Of a DNA stretch of 64,000 bases, positions 1-11,242 are shown piece after piece. The stretch is from Lithodes maja. Taxonomy: Eukaryota; Arthropoda; Malacostraca; Decapoda; Lithodidae. The notes under the pieces were generated by a model. It did no database searches, was not told the DNA's origin, and saw only the letters and a list, made by a program, of their open reading frames with translations. Every line of letters starts with the position of its first letter. Within the stretch, counting starts at the first letter, position 1. The DNA lies in the NCBI GenBank assembly GCA_037953745.1, contig JBAKBP010013141.1:1-64000 (forward strand), given 5' to 3'. The position numbers and the translations under genes are program-made.

Positions 1-50
1 GATGGTCGATGGTTCGATCCCCACTGAGAGACTAGAAACATTTAGTGGCT
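1..50 (+). repeat. possible 3' half of a tRNA-derived SINE
   Basis: The window opens inside a sequence with a good RNA polymerase III B-box match (GGTTCGATCCC at 11-21). The A-box side lies outside the window, so whether this is a SINE or a tRNA-like remnant cannot be decided. Confidence 0.3.
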
Positions 51-77
51 CACGTGTATTTGTGATATATTCTCAAT

Positions 78-106
78 ATATATATATATATACGGTATAT
101 ATACAG

Positions 107-152
<46 letters not shown>
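78..152. repeat. (TA)n microsatellite, interrupted
   Basis: Almost pure TA repeats interrupted by CGGTATATATACAGTATATA. The interruption ACAGTATATA recurs in many other TA arrays of this window. Tyr/Ile-rich reading frames across it are repeat artefacts. Confidence 0.95.
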
Positions 153-157
<5 letters not shown>

Positions 158-360
158 TTCTATGTGAATGAGGGGGACAAAAGGCATACATGCCTGCAGC
201 GAGTGCCTCCCCCAGAGTTGAAAGAGTGACAGGGCAAAAATCAAGGGACGTTTGAGCTAAACTGTCTGGACACACGGAGTTTGAAGCAACTTAAGTCATA
301 GATAGAGGGACAGACAGATTCTGGGAGAGAGTTCCAGAGCTCAGCAGTTGAATAGAGGAA
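153..360 (-). pseudogene. LINE-X 3' end (reverse transcriptase C-terminus), truncated
   Basis: Read on the minus strand this matches the plus-strand copy at 19725-19970: an ELWNSLPES-type segment, then a serine/leucine-rich tail and the ending CTTTTG...CATAGAAAACAAA. The motif LWNSLP near the C-terminus is usual for CR1/Jockey-group LINE polymerases. No catalytic motif is present because the copy is truncated at its 5' side. It ends directly at the TA microsatellite, as LINE 3' ends often do. The relation to the other LINE-X fragments is seen directly; the clade is inferred. Confidence 0.6.
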
Positions 361-831
361 AGTCTGAGAATAGCATTTCACTCTTGGGTGTGGGTTATGT
401 CTACGTCACAGGCATGACCCACACTCCCATGGGGACACCCACGTGTAGCACAATCATGAGCCTTAATACCTATACACCTATTTGAATCTATATCGAACCC
501 AAGCGAATCCAATGTTATGTTATATCCCAGAGACCGCACAACTTGGCTTCAAAGACTCAAATGGTGTGAGGTATTATGGCTTGTGACTGTACATGCCCGT
601 AATTTGTTGTCCGAATCCATTAATTGATGGCTACATATAGGCCATAGCAGACACTCGAATAATCTTGCCTGGGCCCAACAGTCATTTAAACTCTTTACTA
701 CTATTATTTATTGATCTTCGATATAACCCGAGTTATGTGGGGAAACTTGTAAACATTCCTGTATGGTATCCTGGAATATGGAATTCTCTTCTCCTTAATA
801 TAAATAGGGAAAAGGTTAAGATTCTTTCATC
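361..831. other. unassigned AT-rich sequence
   Basis: I see no recognisable gene or repeat. A short open frame at 665-913 runs into the next microsatellite and has no recognisable domain. Confidence 0.4.
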
Positions 832-893
832 ATATATATATATATATATATATAGTATATATATAATGTATATATACAGTATATATAACCTTG
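832..893. repeat. (TA)n microsatellite with ACAGTATATA interruptions
   Basis: TA repeats with TATAGTATATATAATG and ATACAGTATATA interruptions. Confidence 0.9.
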
Positions 894-1500
894 GGATATA
901 TTGTACAGTATAATAATATTCAAATAAGGAGTAAAGGAAAGTATAAATGCATTATAAGTTATAATAAATACATAATACAAAACAAATATATACTCCTAAA
1001 TGGTTAAAGATAGTTAGTGTGGATTATAAACTCAGTGTTGGAGTTAATCATTAAGGAGATAACTAAATGGAGGTTATGGGGCTTGTTCAATACTAAGTTT
1101 ATAAGTTAGGTTTAGAGTACAAGATTGCTTTGGCTTGATATAAGTCTTAATAGTGACAGGGAAGAGTGTGTGAGCTGGAGAGGAAATGGATAGAACCTTC
1201 CTTCTCAGTGCCCTGGTGTAGAGTCATCTGTATTGCCTTTTGACAGCGTGAGCTTAACAGTCGCTAGGGGGTAATGTAAAGACAGCAAAAATGGAACTGG
1301 GAACTTTATAAGAATTCACGCATTCTGTCGTGTCTAAGAAGGAGCTGTTTACTGAGAGTGTTTATAAAATGTAAGCATACACAATTAAAATAAACATATC
1401 AGTGTGATCAGTTTAACATAAGGATTATGAAGGTGAAGTTAAATATGGGACTATCGAAAGGGGTTAGTCGATTATAAATGGATTTATATATAATAGGGTG
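894..1500. other. unassigned AT-rich sequence
   Basis: No long open frame, no clear repeat boundaries and no similarity to other parts of the window that I could find by eye. Confidence 0.4.

Positions 1501-1542
<42 letters not shown>
1501..1542. repeat. (AT)n microsatellite
   Basis: About 20 uninterrupted AT units directly abutting a SINE-body repeat. Confidence 0.95.
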
Positions 1543-1544
<2 letters not shown>

Positions 1545-1545
1545 C

Positions 1546-1812
1546 AATGCCTAGTGAGTTCACTGCTCAATAGGTGGCATTCTGAGAGTGAGGGTCTGAG
1601 TCTGGAGGGTGAGACGGTGAAGCACTTGAGCGAAGCAACCAGCCGCTTCAGAGATGGAGCTGCTTTGAGCCATGATGGATGCTTCACATGTCTCACTCCC
1701 CAGGCTGGAACAAGACCTCACGGGCTTCACCGTGTTGAGCGGTGGAATGTACAGGCTCTCAGCCTATGCCCGAGAGGGAGTAGTTGGAATATAGAAAAAA
1801 TAAAAAAATAAA
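1546..1812 (+). repeat. SINE-body repeat, second copy of the 46275-46595 repeat
   Basis: Shares with 46275-46595 the landmarks CAATGCCTAGTGAGTT, GCTCAATAGGTGGC, GGCTTCACCGTGTTGAGCGG and an A-rich end (TAGAAAAAATAAAAAAATAA). The 46-kb copy has a tRNA-like head about 220 bp upstream. Here that head is missing and a microsatellite takes its place, so this is probably a 5'-truncated copy. The open frames on both strands are incidental. Confidence 0.65.
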
Positions 1813-1990
1813 TATATATATATCTGTAGAATGCTGATGGAACTCAGTGTGGTCAAATAGTGACAGTTGGAGTGACAAAGAGAGACAATAAGAGTGGGCT
1901 TAAGTAATAAAAGTGAGCATAGCTTACATGATATCTATATAATTTATATTGTATATATATATAAATATATATATATACAGTATATGTTAT
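1813..1990. repeat. short TA microsatellites
   Basis: (TA)n tracts at about 1813-1823 and 1950-1985, the second with the ACAGTATATG interruption. Confidence 0.8.
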
Positions 1991-3115
1991 GCGAGTAGAT
2001 TATTTTTACTGCATTTAGAATGGTTCGTTATGTTCACTTATTGTGAAGCTGAGAACCTGAATTAACAACGGGGTCAGAACTGGCTTGGATAATACAATAA
2101 GGATATCAATCTCTACCAAAGTAACAGAATACACAATTGCGGTTCACACGTTTTATTTTCTTATGTAGCTAGGGTACATATTATGACAGGACTCAAGTCT
2201 CATCTATATCAAAATGAGCTTGAAGGGAAATGGATCATAATAATTGGTTTAAAACACTTATACATTCACTTTGTATACTAAGTGAAACAAAGATGAACAC
2301 TAGGATAAAACATTCGTATACAGAACAACGTAGTGAATCACTATAGGATCACAAAATAAATAACACAGAGAGGTTTGGTCTCAACAATAAATAATTAATA
2401 CCCTGAAGGTAAATGGCAACCGCTAGAGGATTAGTCGACAAGGTAGATCAAGTTTACTGGGACGCATACTCCCAATTGAATTTGACTGGAAATTAGGATA
2501 TTAACTGAGGTCTGAATAACACGCACGTTAATTCATAAAATAAAAGATAAATATCTTTATAAACTCAAAGAGTGAAAGCATTGAAGAATAAACTCATTCA
2601 ATGAAGAATAATTAATCAAGCCAGTACGCTTGGCTGAACATCGCCTGGCTGCGGTTTAAGCATGGTGAAAGACTGACTGGAATAGTTCAGTCAATACAAA
2701 ATAAGTTATAATGGGAGGTGAGGTTTGGAAGCGGAATCTTTGAACGCAGTTCTACGAGACGCACTTCGAACTCTCTCTGTACGCACTTTATCTTGTAATT
2801 ACGTACCCAGCCAACAATAAACACAATATTAAGATCTGGGTGTACACAAGAATTTATGTGTAGAGCATTGTATATAAATCCCGAATGAAGACATGTAAAG
2901 CTCTGATCTAGAATATAAGAGATATATTCACAGAATTATACATACATCAATCCCTGCACTTAGAGTGTGGAATTTTCTCACAATACGAGGGGCGATAGCA
3001 AATTAGGAGATAATCGACAATCTCTGATATTAACGTTAAATGGAACACTACATAATATTATATTAATCACCCTTCGCAATATTTAAATAAAAAGCACTTT
3101 ATACAACAAGAAGCA
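1991..3115. other. unassigned AT-rich sequence
   Basis: About 1.1 kb with stops in every frame. It could be untranslated sequence of a retroelement, but no terminal repeat, tRNA-like box or protein remnant was recognised. Confidence 0.4.
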
Positions 3116-3119
3116 CTTA

Positions 3120-3715
3120 AGTTTTGGGATGGAAGTATAGGTGACATAGCCCAAGAGAGATCTGCAATGGCTGCAAGTAAAATATCTATATAGGGGAAAC
3201 TTCAAATCTTAGACTTCGAGTGAACCTACATAGAGATCATGTAACACATAATAGAGGCCTTAATGTAAGCACTCATATTTCACAATGTGCCCAAAACATC
3301 TCTTATAAATTTAATGTAATGCCGTTTTATAAAGTCAAATCAGACTACATTAATTTGCGAAAAACCAAAGAAACCTATTTTATTGGAAAATTTATACCAA
3401 CACTTAATGCTGAACCATCAGTACACCTCCATTAGCAGTGTTCCAAATTTGCTCGTGAAGGGCTTCATATGTGCTATTTTTTAGCACAAGAACCAGCTTA
3501 TACTTGTTTTCTGATATTTCTTTTGCATTCTTGTGCAAAGTGGTACGCTGGTATAACAGAGCTCGTAAAACTATTAATACAATACAACAAATCAATTTAA
3601 TCAATATGAAGCATCACAATACATATTTTGAATTTCCAGATACGAACCAACGAACTTTTGAATAACACATTTGAATCTTTGAATAAACCAACCTTACAAT
3701 AATAAATACTTAAAT
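3120..3715 (+). pseudogene. Penelope-like element 3' end: GIY-YIG segment and 3' untranslated region
   Basis: Reading from about 3160 gives a GIY-YIG-type endonuclease end: NIYIGETSNLR, then VNLHRDHVTHNRGLNVS, HISQCA and a Tyr/Phe-rich tail that stops at about 3433. The same nucleotide sequence occurs at 7105-7345, and 3410-3510 matches 7817-7922. The YIGET core is intact here, unlike in the downstream copy. The fragment lacks the reverse transcriptase half and lies upstream of the main element in direct orientation. This is the arrangement expected of PLE terminal repeats (pLTRs), where a partial copy precedes the full one. Confidence 0.75.
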
Positions 3716-4154
3716 GATCTGAGTCAGTAGCTGGTTGGTAGCCATAGGGTGAGGACCACAGTCCCCCGAAACTTATACACCAGCTATTCCTATTTTCCGT
3801 TACTGAAGATCCTCCATTAAAAGGAGAAATGCATTTAAGTTAACTTTTCCTATTTTTATTACAAGGTGGTACACTGGTTGTGACTACTTCTGCAGGGTTG
3901 TTGCAGGCAGTGCACCATTATATCATTTTCTTTTTTAATAAACACATATGTTTATTGAAGTTCAATAACAATTACTAACTAGTGTCTATGTTTATATAAT
4001 GTTCTTGTTTTGGTTTTCATGTGTTAGTGTTGAATTGACTCTATATACAGTTCACTATTTTAATCTACAACTAATGCTGTTCTCTTCCATAATATTTCTT
4101 GGGTTTGTTAACTTATGGTTATGAGTCTTGAGATATAATAAATCGGATGACAAC
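3716..4154 (+). other. spacer between PLE partial copy and PLE ORF, probably PLE untranslated region
   Basis: No coding remnant. It connects the upstream PLE 3' segment to the first codon of the downstream PLE frame, so it is probably part of the pLTR-like leader. Confidence 0.45.
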
Positions 4155-7100
4155 ATGGAAGAACCAATTGATTCAGAGGCAGTCTATTGGCTTATGATTT
4201 TCACTGCATTAGAGCAAAGTAAAATCTAGCAGGAAAAACAGTATGTTAAAACTCTAGCGGCAATAAACTTCATGAAGGATGATTTAAAATCCCAACAGGA
4301 ACAGTTTCACAAGGTCCTATTTGAATTAAAATAAAAAAAACATATCTCCGGATACCCCAACAATCCACAGAACATCCCAAACGCTAACCACAAGAATCAT
4401 GAAACCAAACCAGTGGAATGGGATGAGGCCCGCAACACTCGCAAGCATGCATTCTATAATCACCTAAGGTCAACAGGGATCAGCACTATCTATGAAGAAT
4501 TCTTAAGCAGACCAGAACCAACAATCCCTCCAAAATTTAAAGAAAAACATTTTCCGGGCCAGACTGACTCTAATTCTAGAAGACTAAAAGGAGTTGGAAG
4601 TCACTAAAGTTAAAATTCAAATGCAGAGACTAAATGAACAAGCAGAAAAACTACAACAAACTATGCACAATACTGAGAAACTAATGAAAGTACTAATAAA
4701 TCAGTATGATTCTCCAGAAGTAAGGCAACATTTGATAGAAAAATGGTATGAAACGACTGCTCGAGAAGAACACTATCTAAAAACATTTGGGGAGAAAAAA
4801 AAAAGGACATTCTTCCTAAATAAAACGCTCTCAGCAAAAAAACGCACATGAGGACTTAATTGTTGAGGACACCGAATCCCTTAATCACAGGAGGGGGGAA
4901 AACCAACCACAATCCCAATCACAACCGGCAACGCAAACCGACAACCTCTGTTAACCACCAAAAAAGCGATGTTCCAAATTTGAGTGAATTTGGCAGTTTC
5001 CTTTCACACTTACTGGCGCCTTTCAAAGTGGGTCTTCTTACAAATCCAAAACCTACAAGTCCGACTTTTTTGGTGGGCCACGGTCGGAGCTGGCACAAGA
5101 ACTAGATACCAAAGTTGTAAATTTATCTTGTACCCAACTAAACTCTGTTGAATAATCTCTTATCAAAGGGACTTAAATTTTGCCCCACACCTGATTCTCA
5201 AAGTTTAAATGAATTACATAATGACATTGATGAATTATGCCGAAAGCTTAGACTAAGGGAATTGTTTCATGATACAATTACAGAGAATCCTTCTATAGTT
5301 CAATCACAATCCTTTTAGGAACCTAATAGTGGCCGTAATCCCACACTTGACACAGTAATAAACTCTTAAAATTTGCAAAACTATAGACTCTACACAAACC
5401 AATACCAAAACAAAACCTAACTTAAATTTTATTGAGCACAATGCAATTAAATCTCCATCTAATAGAGCTGACATTACCATTAAAGAGGCTGATAAAGGTT
5501 CTGCCGTTGTCGTAATGGACACTGCATTTTATATCAATGTTTTGAATATATTAAATGACAGAGATACATATAAGGAGATCCCTACTAACATTGACAAAAC
5601 AACCATGTACAAAATTAAAACTACACTTGATAAATACAAGAAATGCCTGACTAAGAAAGAAATGCAGTATTTAACAAACTTTGAGGATAAGACCAGTTTA
5701 TTCTATGGCCTTCCATAAATCCAAGTTAATAATAAAATCAATTGAAAACACAAATTCTGAATATGAATGTATCCCAATTCCTAGTGACTTAAAAATGCGA
5801 CCCATTGTTGCGGGCCCAATATGTCCTACACACCACATTAATCACTTACTAGATCTTATATTGCAACCATTTCCAAAACACATTCCAGCATATTTTATAA
5901 ACTGTCTTGAATTCTTAAACTCTTTACCTCCACAACTGGAAACCACAGAAATATTCATAACTCTTGACGTAGTAAATCTTTATAGTAATATTAGTCATGA
6001 ACTGGGCTATGAAGCTATAGATTACTGGGTTGATAATTATGATACTAATAATAGGATTCCTGCAAGTCTCATAAAGGATAGTTGCAAACTAGTTCTAGAG
6101 AATAATTTTTTCCAATTTAATGAAGTTAACTACCTACAAATATCAGGCACTGCTATGGGAAAAAAAAATTGCCCCTAATTATGCGAATCTAGTATTAGGA
6201 TACTTGGAGAACAAATTACTCTATTGTAGCCTCCACATATGGAGATATTATTGCAGCAAAATTTAAGAAAAAAATACAAGCGATATCTGGAAGATTTGTT
6301 CATAATTTGGGATAAAAAGGATGGCACCTTGCAACCCATCCTGGACAAACTTAATAATTTGAATAACAAAATTAAGTTTACACGTGATGCGAGCGGAGTA
6401 GTAACTTTCTTGGATATATGCCCCATAAAACCGAATACTCAAATTATTACAGATAGGCATTATAAAAAAAATTATACTAAACAATACCTAGCCAACTAGG
6501 TATACAATAGGTATACAACCATAACCTAAACAACTCAAACCATCCAAGACATGTTAAAAGTTAATATCCCTTTCAATTTAGCTAGAAGAATTTGTACAAT
6601 AGTCCTAGATCCAACTTTAAAAGACAAGAGACTCGAAGAATAAAAGGGTTTCTTATACAACGAAAATATCCAACTGGTATAATAAATAATGGCATTGAGC
6701 GAGCACAAAGAATACCTATAACCCAACTACGAAACACCGCTACCAATGATAACACTCAGAATTATATATTGCCATACATAACCACTTACAACCCTAACTA
6801 TGATGATTACTTTAAAGAAGTAAAATTCACTGTAGACTTATTATAAAAATCTCCAGAAACTAATGACATATACAAAGATGTAAATCTCATTAAAGCTAAA
6901 CGGCAACCAAAAAACCTTAAACTATTAACTAGAGCTAAACTCCGTAACTCATCTGACTTTACAGTAACAAAATGTGGCAATCCTCGATGCAAAATATGCT
7001 TAGAACTAATCGAAAGCCATGAATACAAATTTATTAATACTAATTATACTTTTATAGTTAATGATAATATGAGTTGTATTACAATGAACTGCATATATGT

Positions 7101-7343
7101 CTTGTGCTGCAATGGCTGCAAGGAAATTTATATAAGGGAAAATTCAAATCTTAGACGTTGAGTGAACCTACATAGAGATCATGTAACCCATAATAGAGGC
7201 CTTATTGTAAGCACTCTTATTTCACAATGTGCCAAAAACATCTCTTAAATTTAATGTAATGCAGTTTTATAAAGTCAAATCAGACTACATTAATTTGCAA
7301 AAAAAAAAACCGACCTATTTTATTGGAAAATTTAAACCAACAC
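4155..7343 (+). pseudogene. Penelope-like reverse transcriptase with C-terminal GIY-YIG endonuclease, broken
   Basis: PLEs encode a telomerase-related reverse transcriptase fused to a GIY-YIG nuclease. Starting at ATG 4155, a broken frame runs through a coiled-coil-like N-terminal part (about 4594-4850). It continues with the PLE signature IKEADKGSAVVVMD (near 5478-5520), the fingers motif MRPIVAGPICPT (about 5795), a TLDVVNLYSNI palm motif (about 5963), and GTAMGKK (about 6148). The catalytic box at 6284-6295 reads YLED where YxDD is expected. A Cys pair (CGNPRCKIC, about 6974-7000) precedes the nuclease (IYVLCCNGC, EIYIREN), where the second motif has lost its Gly. Many stops and frameshifts are visible (for example 4228, 4852, 5104, 6176). 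Both catalytic domains are therefore dead. A MITE sits in the 3' untranslated region. Confidence 0.88.
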
Positions 7344-7816
7344 TTAACACTAGATTAGCGGGCTAGCGGTTTATTTATATGTACCGCCCAGCGGGGTGTT
7401 TTTAGCCAAAATAGGGCTGTTTACGTGATCATTTTCATGCCTAAATAAGACCCATAGCGTAAAACGAGTATCTATCCCTGAAAGGGCATAAACAGAGCTT
7501 TCCAATGACACCATAACAATCCTTTTATGATGGCTAGTTTTCTTGCAACAACCGCGCAACGCGAGTGCAAAAAGCATGTAATTCGGCACTTTCCCCATAC
7601 AATTCCGTATGTAGCGAGTGAGAGAGGAGGTGGGATTCGTGTCCGTAGGTTCGCCGCGGTGGTCTGGAGCAGTCATACGCTCGCTACTCTCCTGCCACCA
7701 CTTGTCTCTCTCTCAGCAACATTACGTGCTGAAATTGCCACACGACCTATGTCGAGCGCCGCCAGATAGTCCAGATTTATTATACTCGACTTATGTTGCG
7801 CGCCGACACTTAGGGG
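7344..7816 (+). mobile_element. TTAA-type MITE, family M, copy 1 (inserted in PLE 3' end)
   Basis: Inserted precisely in the PLE 3' region: the sequence at 3400-3425 is continuous, while here it is split, with TTAA at 7344-7347 on the left and TGCTGAACC resuming at about 7817. The interior matches the copies at 23698-24155 (inverted), 24771-25270 and 47996-48470. Shared blocks include ACCGCCCAGCGGGG, the CATTTTCATGC..AAAC/TAAGA segment, CCTGAAAGGGC, GAGCTTTCCAATGACA and CAGCAACATTACGTGCTGAAA. The right TTAA is not preserved. There is no coding capacity; the frames seen are incidental. Confidence 0.8.
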
Positions 7817-7918
7817 TGCTGAACCGTCGGTACACCTCCATTAGCAGTGTTACAAATTTGCTCGTTAAGGGCTTCATATATGCTATTTTTTACCACAAGA
7901 ACCAGCTTATGTTTGTTT

Positions 7919-7922
<4 letters not shown>
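7817..7922 (+). mobile_element. Penelope-like element 3' tail, continuing after the MITE
   Basis: Matches 3410-3510 closely (GTACACCTCCATTAGCAGTG, GCTCGT.AAGGGCTTCATAT, CACAAGAACCAGCTTAT) and ends at a TA microsatellite. Confidence 0.8.
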
Positions 7923-7972
<50 letters not shown>

Positions 7973-7974
7973 TG
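7923..7974. repeat. (AT)n microsatellite
   Basis: About 25 AT units ending in ACTGTATAAT, abutting the PLE tail. Confidence 0.95.
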
Positions 7975-8348
7975 TATAATTATATACCAAGCACCTTGAT
8001 GGTGGAGCAGCTCTTATACAGTGCCGTTTTTGTCCATATTATCGCCGAAATAGTGAGCGCTCACCAACAATCAGCTGTGGGAAGACTCAACGCGTATGCT
8101 GATTATAAATATATGGTGGAAGAGTAAATAGTGTGTGCTATTGACCTTGTCTTGAACATTTAGTGTCGTGACTTACCTTATTTCAATAAACATCAAATCA
8201 TTTATTTTTCTAATATTGAAAACGAACCCTAAACATAGTCTACAAAAAATATAATAGTTACTGCTATAAACATCCCACCAGTAAGTTTTCTCTGGATGTA
8301 CACGAATTTCTATAAACTAATTAATGGAAGCTTCGAAGCCTTAAAGAT
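7975..8348. other. unassigned spacer, possibly LINE-alpha 5' untranslated region
   Basis: No gene remnant recognised. It lies directly upstream of the LINE-alpha ORF1 start. Confidence 0.35.
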
Positions 8349-8825
8349 ATGGAGCCCGACACTGTAATCAACGGCTTGCTCTGCTTTATCAACTCTGCGA
8401 AATCGGACTATGAAAATGGTTTGTTTGATATTATTCAATATCTCTCCCTGCCGGCGGGGGAGGGCCGGGACCGGAAGAACGACTGGACCATTGTGTCATC
8501 ACTTAACAAGATGAGGACGACCAGTGTAACTGAGAGGAACAAAACTAACTTTAAAGGTGTTACTGGCTCCAGGAAAGTCACAGGCATATTTTTTATAGCT
8601 GCACCCAGAGAAGCTACAGAAGAAAGTATAACTGAATATATTAAGAATACTTTTGGCATAATGATTTTATCAATTTCGCAATTAGACATTTTATCTCCAA
8701 AGGTTTAATGCTTTTAAAATTAACATAGAATTAACTGACAAAGATAAATTCTTTCAGGCAGACTTGTGGCCTGAAGAAATAATACTGAATACATTTTATC
8801 AAAGATCGAAGCCAATCATTGATTG
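8349..8825 (+). pseudogene. LINE-alpha ORF1-like protein, frameshifted
   Basis: An ATG frame of 119 codons (8349-8708) has the look of a LINE ORF1 C-terminal region: GSRKVTGIFF, a helical stretch and GIMILSISQLDILSPKV. A frameshift at about 8707 leads to FKINIELTDKDKFF and DLWPEEI, resembling the WPEGV box near the end of many CR1/Jockey-type ORF1 proteins. These proteins bind the element RNA. The position just upstream of the endonuclease in the same orientation supports the assignment. No zinc knuckle is seen, so the call rests on context and a loose motif match. Confidence 0.5.
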
Positions 8826-9056
8826 ATTGTCTCTCTTTCTGCTTTGTTTACACACATTTCACATTATATAGATTTTTGTTCACTGCATATATTTTCTTGG
8901 GAGTATTTTTTGTAATTCCTTCTTCAGTATTTTTGTTTATTTTATTTATTTTTATTTTTACGGTATTAGGGTATATTGTAATATAAATTTTGTTTAGAGC
9001 ATACACATTATTAGCTTCGATAAAGTGAGTCTGTGATATAAATATATGTACGTATA

Positions 9057-9186
9057 ATTGTTCTTCATTATCAAAGAACATAGGTGTTATTAGAGAGTTA
9101 ACTGATTTGGAATATGATTTAATATGTTTACAAGAAACCATGCTTCTGGAGGACAAATTATGGAAGTTAGATTTTATTGATGAAAA
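9057..9186 (+). pseudogene. LINE-alpha ORF2 start: AP-type endonuclease N-terminus
   Basis: Reads SLSKNIGVIRELTDLEYD followed by LICLQETMLLED, the N-terminal block of LINE apurinic-type endonucleases with the metal-binding Glu in QET. The frame breaks off at YDSVGVAAT, which is the exact point where the 26-bp tandem repeat begins. The endonuclease resumes at 11243. Confidence 0.75.
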
Positions 9187-11242
9187 CTATGACAGTGTTG
9201 GGGTAGCAGCTACTATGACAGTGTTGGGGTAGCAGCTACTATGACAGTGTTGGGGTAGCAGCTACTATGACAGTGTTGGGGTAGCAGCTACTATGACAGT
9301 GTTGGGGTAGCAGCTACTATGACAGTGTTGGGGTAGCAGCTACTATGACAGTGTTGGGGTAGCAGCTACTATGACAGTGTTGGGGTAGCAGCTACTATGA
9401 CAGTGTTGGGGTAGCAGCTACTATGACAGTGTTGGGGTAGCAGCTACTATGACAGTGTTGGGGTAGCAGCTACTATGACAGTGTTGGGGTAGCAGCTACT
9501 ATGACAGTGTTGGGGTAGCAGCTACTATGACAGTGTTGGGGTAGCAGCTACTATGACAGTGTTGGGGTAGCAGCTACTATGACAGTGTTGGGGTAGCAGC
9601 TACTATGACAGTGTTGGGGTAGCAGCTACTATGACCGTGTTGGGGTAGCAGCTACTATGACAGTGTTGGGGTAGCAGCTACTATGACAGTGTTGGGGTAG
9701 CAGCTACTATGACAGTGTTGGGGTAGCAGCTACTATGACCGTGTTGGGGTAGCAGCTACTATGACAGTGTTGGGGTAGCAGCTACTATGACAGTGTTGGG
9801 GTAGCAGCTACTATGACAGTGTTGGGGTAGCAGCTACTATGACAGTGTTGGGGTAGCAGCTACTATGACAGTGTTGGGGTAGCAGCTACTATGACAGTGT
9901 TGGGGTAGCAGCTACTATGACAGTGTTGGGGTAGCAGCTACTATGACAGTGTTGGGGTAGCAGCTACTATGACAGTGTTGGGGTAGCAGCTACTATGACA
10001 GTGTTGGGGTAGCAGCTACTATGACAGTGTTGGGGTAGCAGCTACTATGACAGTGTTGGGGTAGCAGCTACTATGACAGTGTTGGGGTAGCAGCTACTAT
10101 GACAGTGTTGGGGTAGCAGCTACTATGACAGTGTTGGGGTAGCAGCTACTATGACAGTGTTGGGGTAGCAGCTACTATGACAGTGTTGGGGTAGCAGCTA
10201 CTATGACAGTGTTGGGGTAGCAGCTACTATGACAGTGTTGGGGTAGCAGCTACTATGACAGTGTTGGGGTAGCAGCTACTATGACAGTGTTGGGGTAGCA
10301 GCTACTATGACAGTGTTGGGGTAGCAGCTACTATGACCGTGTTGGGGTAGCAGCTACTATGACCGTGTTGGGGTAGCAGCTACTATGACCGTGTTGGGGT
10401 AGCAGCTACTATGACCGTGTTGGGGTAGCAGCTACTATGACCGTGTTGGGGTAGCAGCTACTATGACCGTGTTGGGGTAGCAGCTACTATGACCGTGTTG
10501 GGGTAGCAGCTACTATGACAGTGTTGGGGTAGCAGCTACTATGACCGTGTTGGGGTAGCAGCTACTATGACCGTGTTGGGGTAGCAGCTACTATGATCGT
10601 GTTGGGGTAGCAGCTACTATGACCATGTTGGGGTAGCAGCTACTATGACCGTGTTGGGGTAGCAGCTACTATGACCGTGTTGGGGTAGCAGCTACTATGA
10701 CCGTGTTGGGGTAGCAGCTACTATGACCGTGTTGGGGTAGCAGCTACTATGACCGTGTTGGGGTAGCAGCTACTATGACCGTGTTGGAGTAGCAGCTACT
10801 ATGACCGTGTTGGGGTAGCAGCTACTATGACCGTGTTGGGGTAGCAGCTACTATGACCGTGTTGGGGTAGCAGCTACTATGACCGTGTTGGGGTAGCAGC
10901 TACTATGACCGTGTTGGGGTAGCAGCTACTATGACAGTGTTGGGGTAGCAGCTACTATGACCGTGTTGGGGTAGCCGCTACTATGACCGTGTTGGGGTAG
11001 CCGCTACTATGACCGTGTTGGGGTAGCCGCTACTATGACCGTGTTGGGGTAGCCGCTACTATGACCGTGTTGGGGTAGCAGCTACTATGACCGTGTTGGC
11101 GTAGCAGCTACTATGACCGTGTTGGGGTAGCAGCTACTATGACAGTGTTGGGGTAGCAGCTACTATGACAGTGTTGGGGTAGCAGCTACTATGACCGTGT
11201 TGGGGTAGCAGCTACTATGACAGTGTTGGGGTAGCAGCTACT
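9187..11242. repeat. 26-bp minisatellite, about 79 units, inside the LINE-alpha endonuclease gene
   Basis: The unit CTATGACAGTGTTGGGGTAG+CAGCTA repeats without length change for 2,056 bp; lines 780 bp apart (30 units) are in the same register. The seed is the codons for YDSVGVAAT of the endonuclease. Since 26 is not a multiple of 3, the reading frame shifts at every unit and TAG and TGA fall in frame. Most early units have GACAG; most units after about 10330 have GACCG. A GTAGCCGCT variant is confined to four successive units at about 10970-11060. Single variants occur near 10597, 10623, 10788 and 11098. Confidence 0.98.

Noticed and set aside
78..152. Tyr/Ile-rich small proteins across TA microsatellites (also near 23110, 41729, 47422, 53467)
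   Set aside because: They are direct translations of TA repeats and occur in several frames on both strands.
7371..7923. Overlapping 80-100 codon frames at 7.4-7.9 kb (and counterparts at 24903-25277 and 48311-48523)
   Set aside because: They lie inside MITE family M and are not conserved between its copies.
9187..11242. CRISPR-like array
   Set aside because: The 26-bp units follow each other with no unique spacers, and the context is a eukaryotic LINE.
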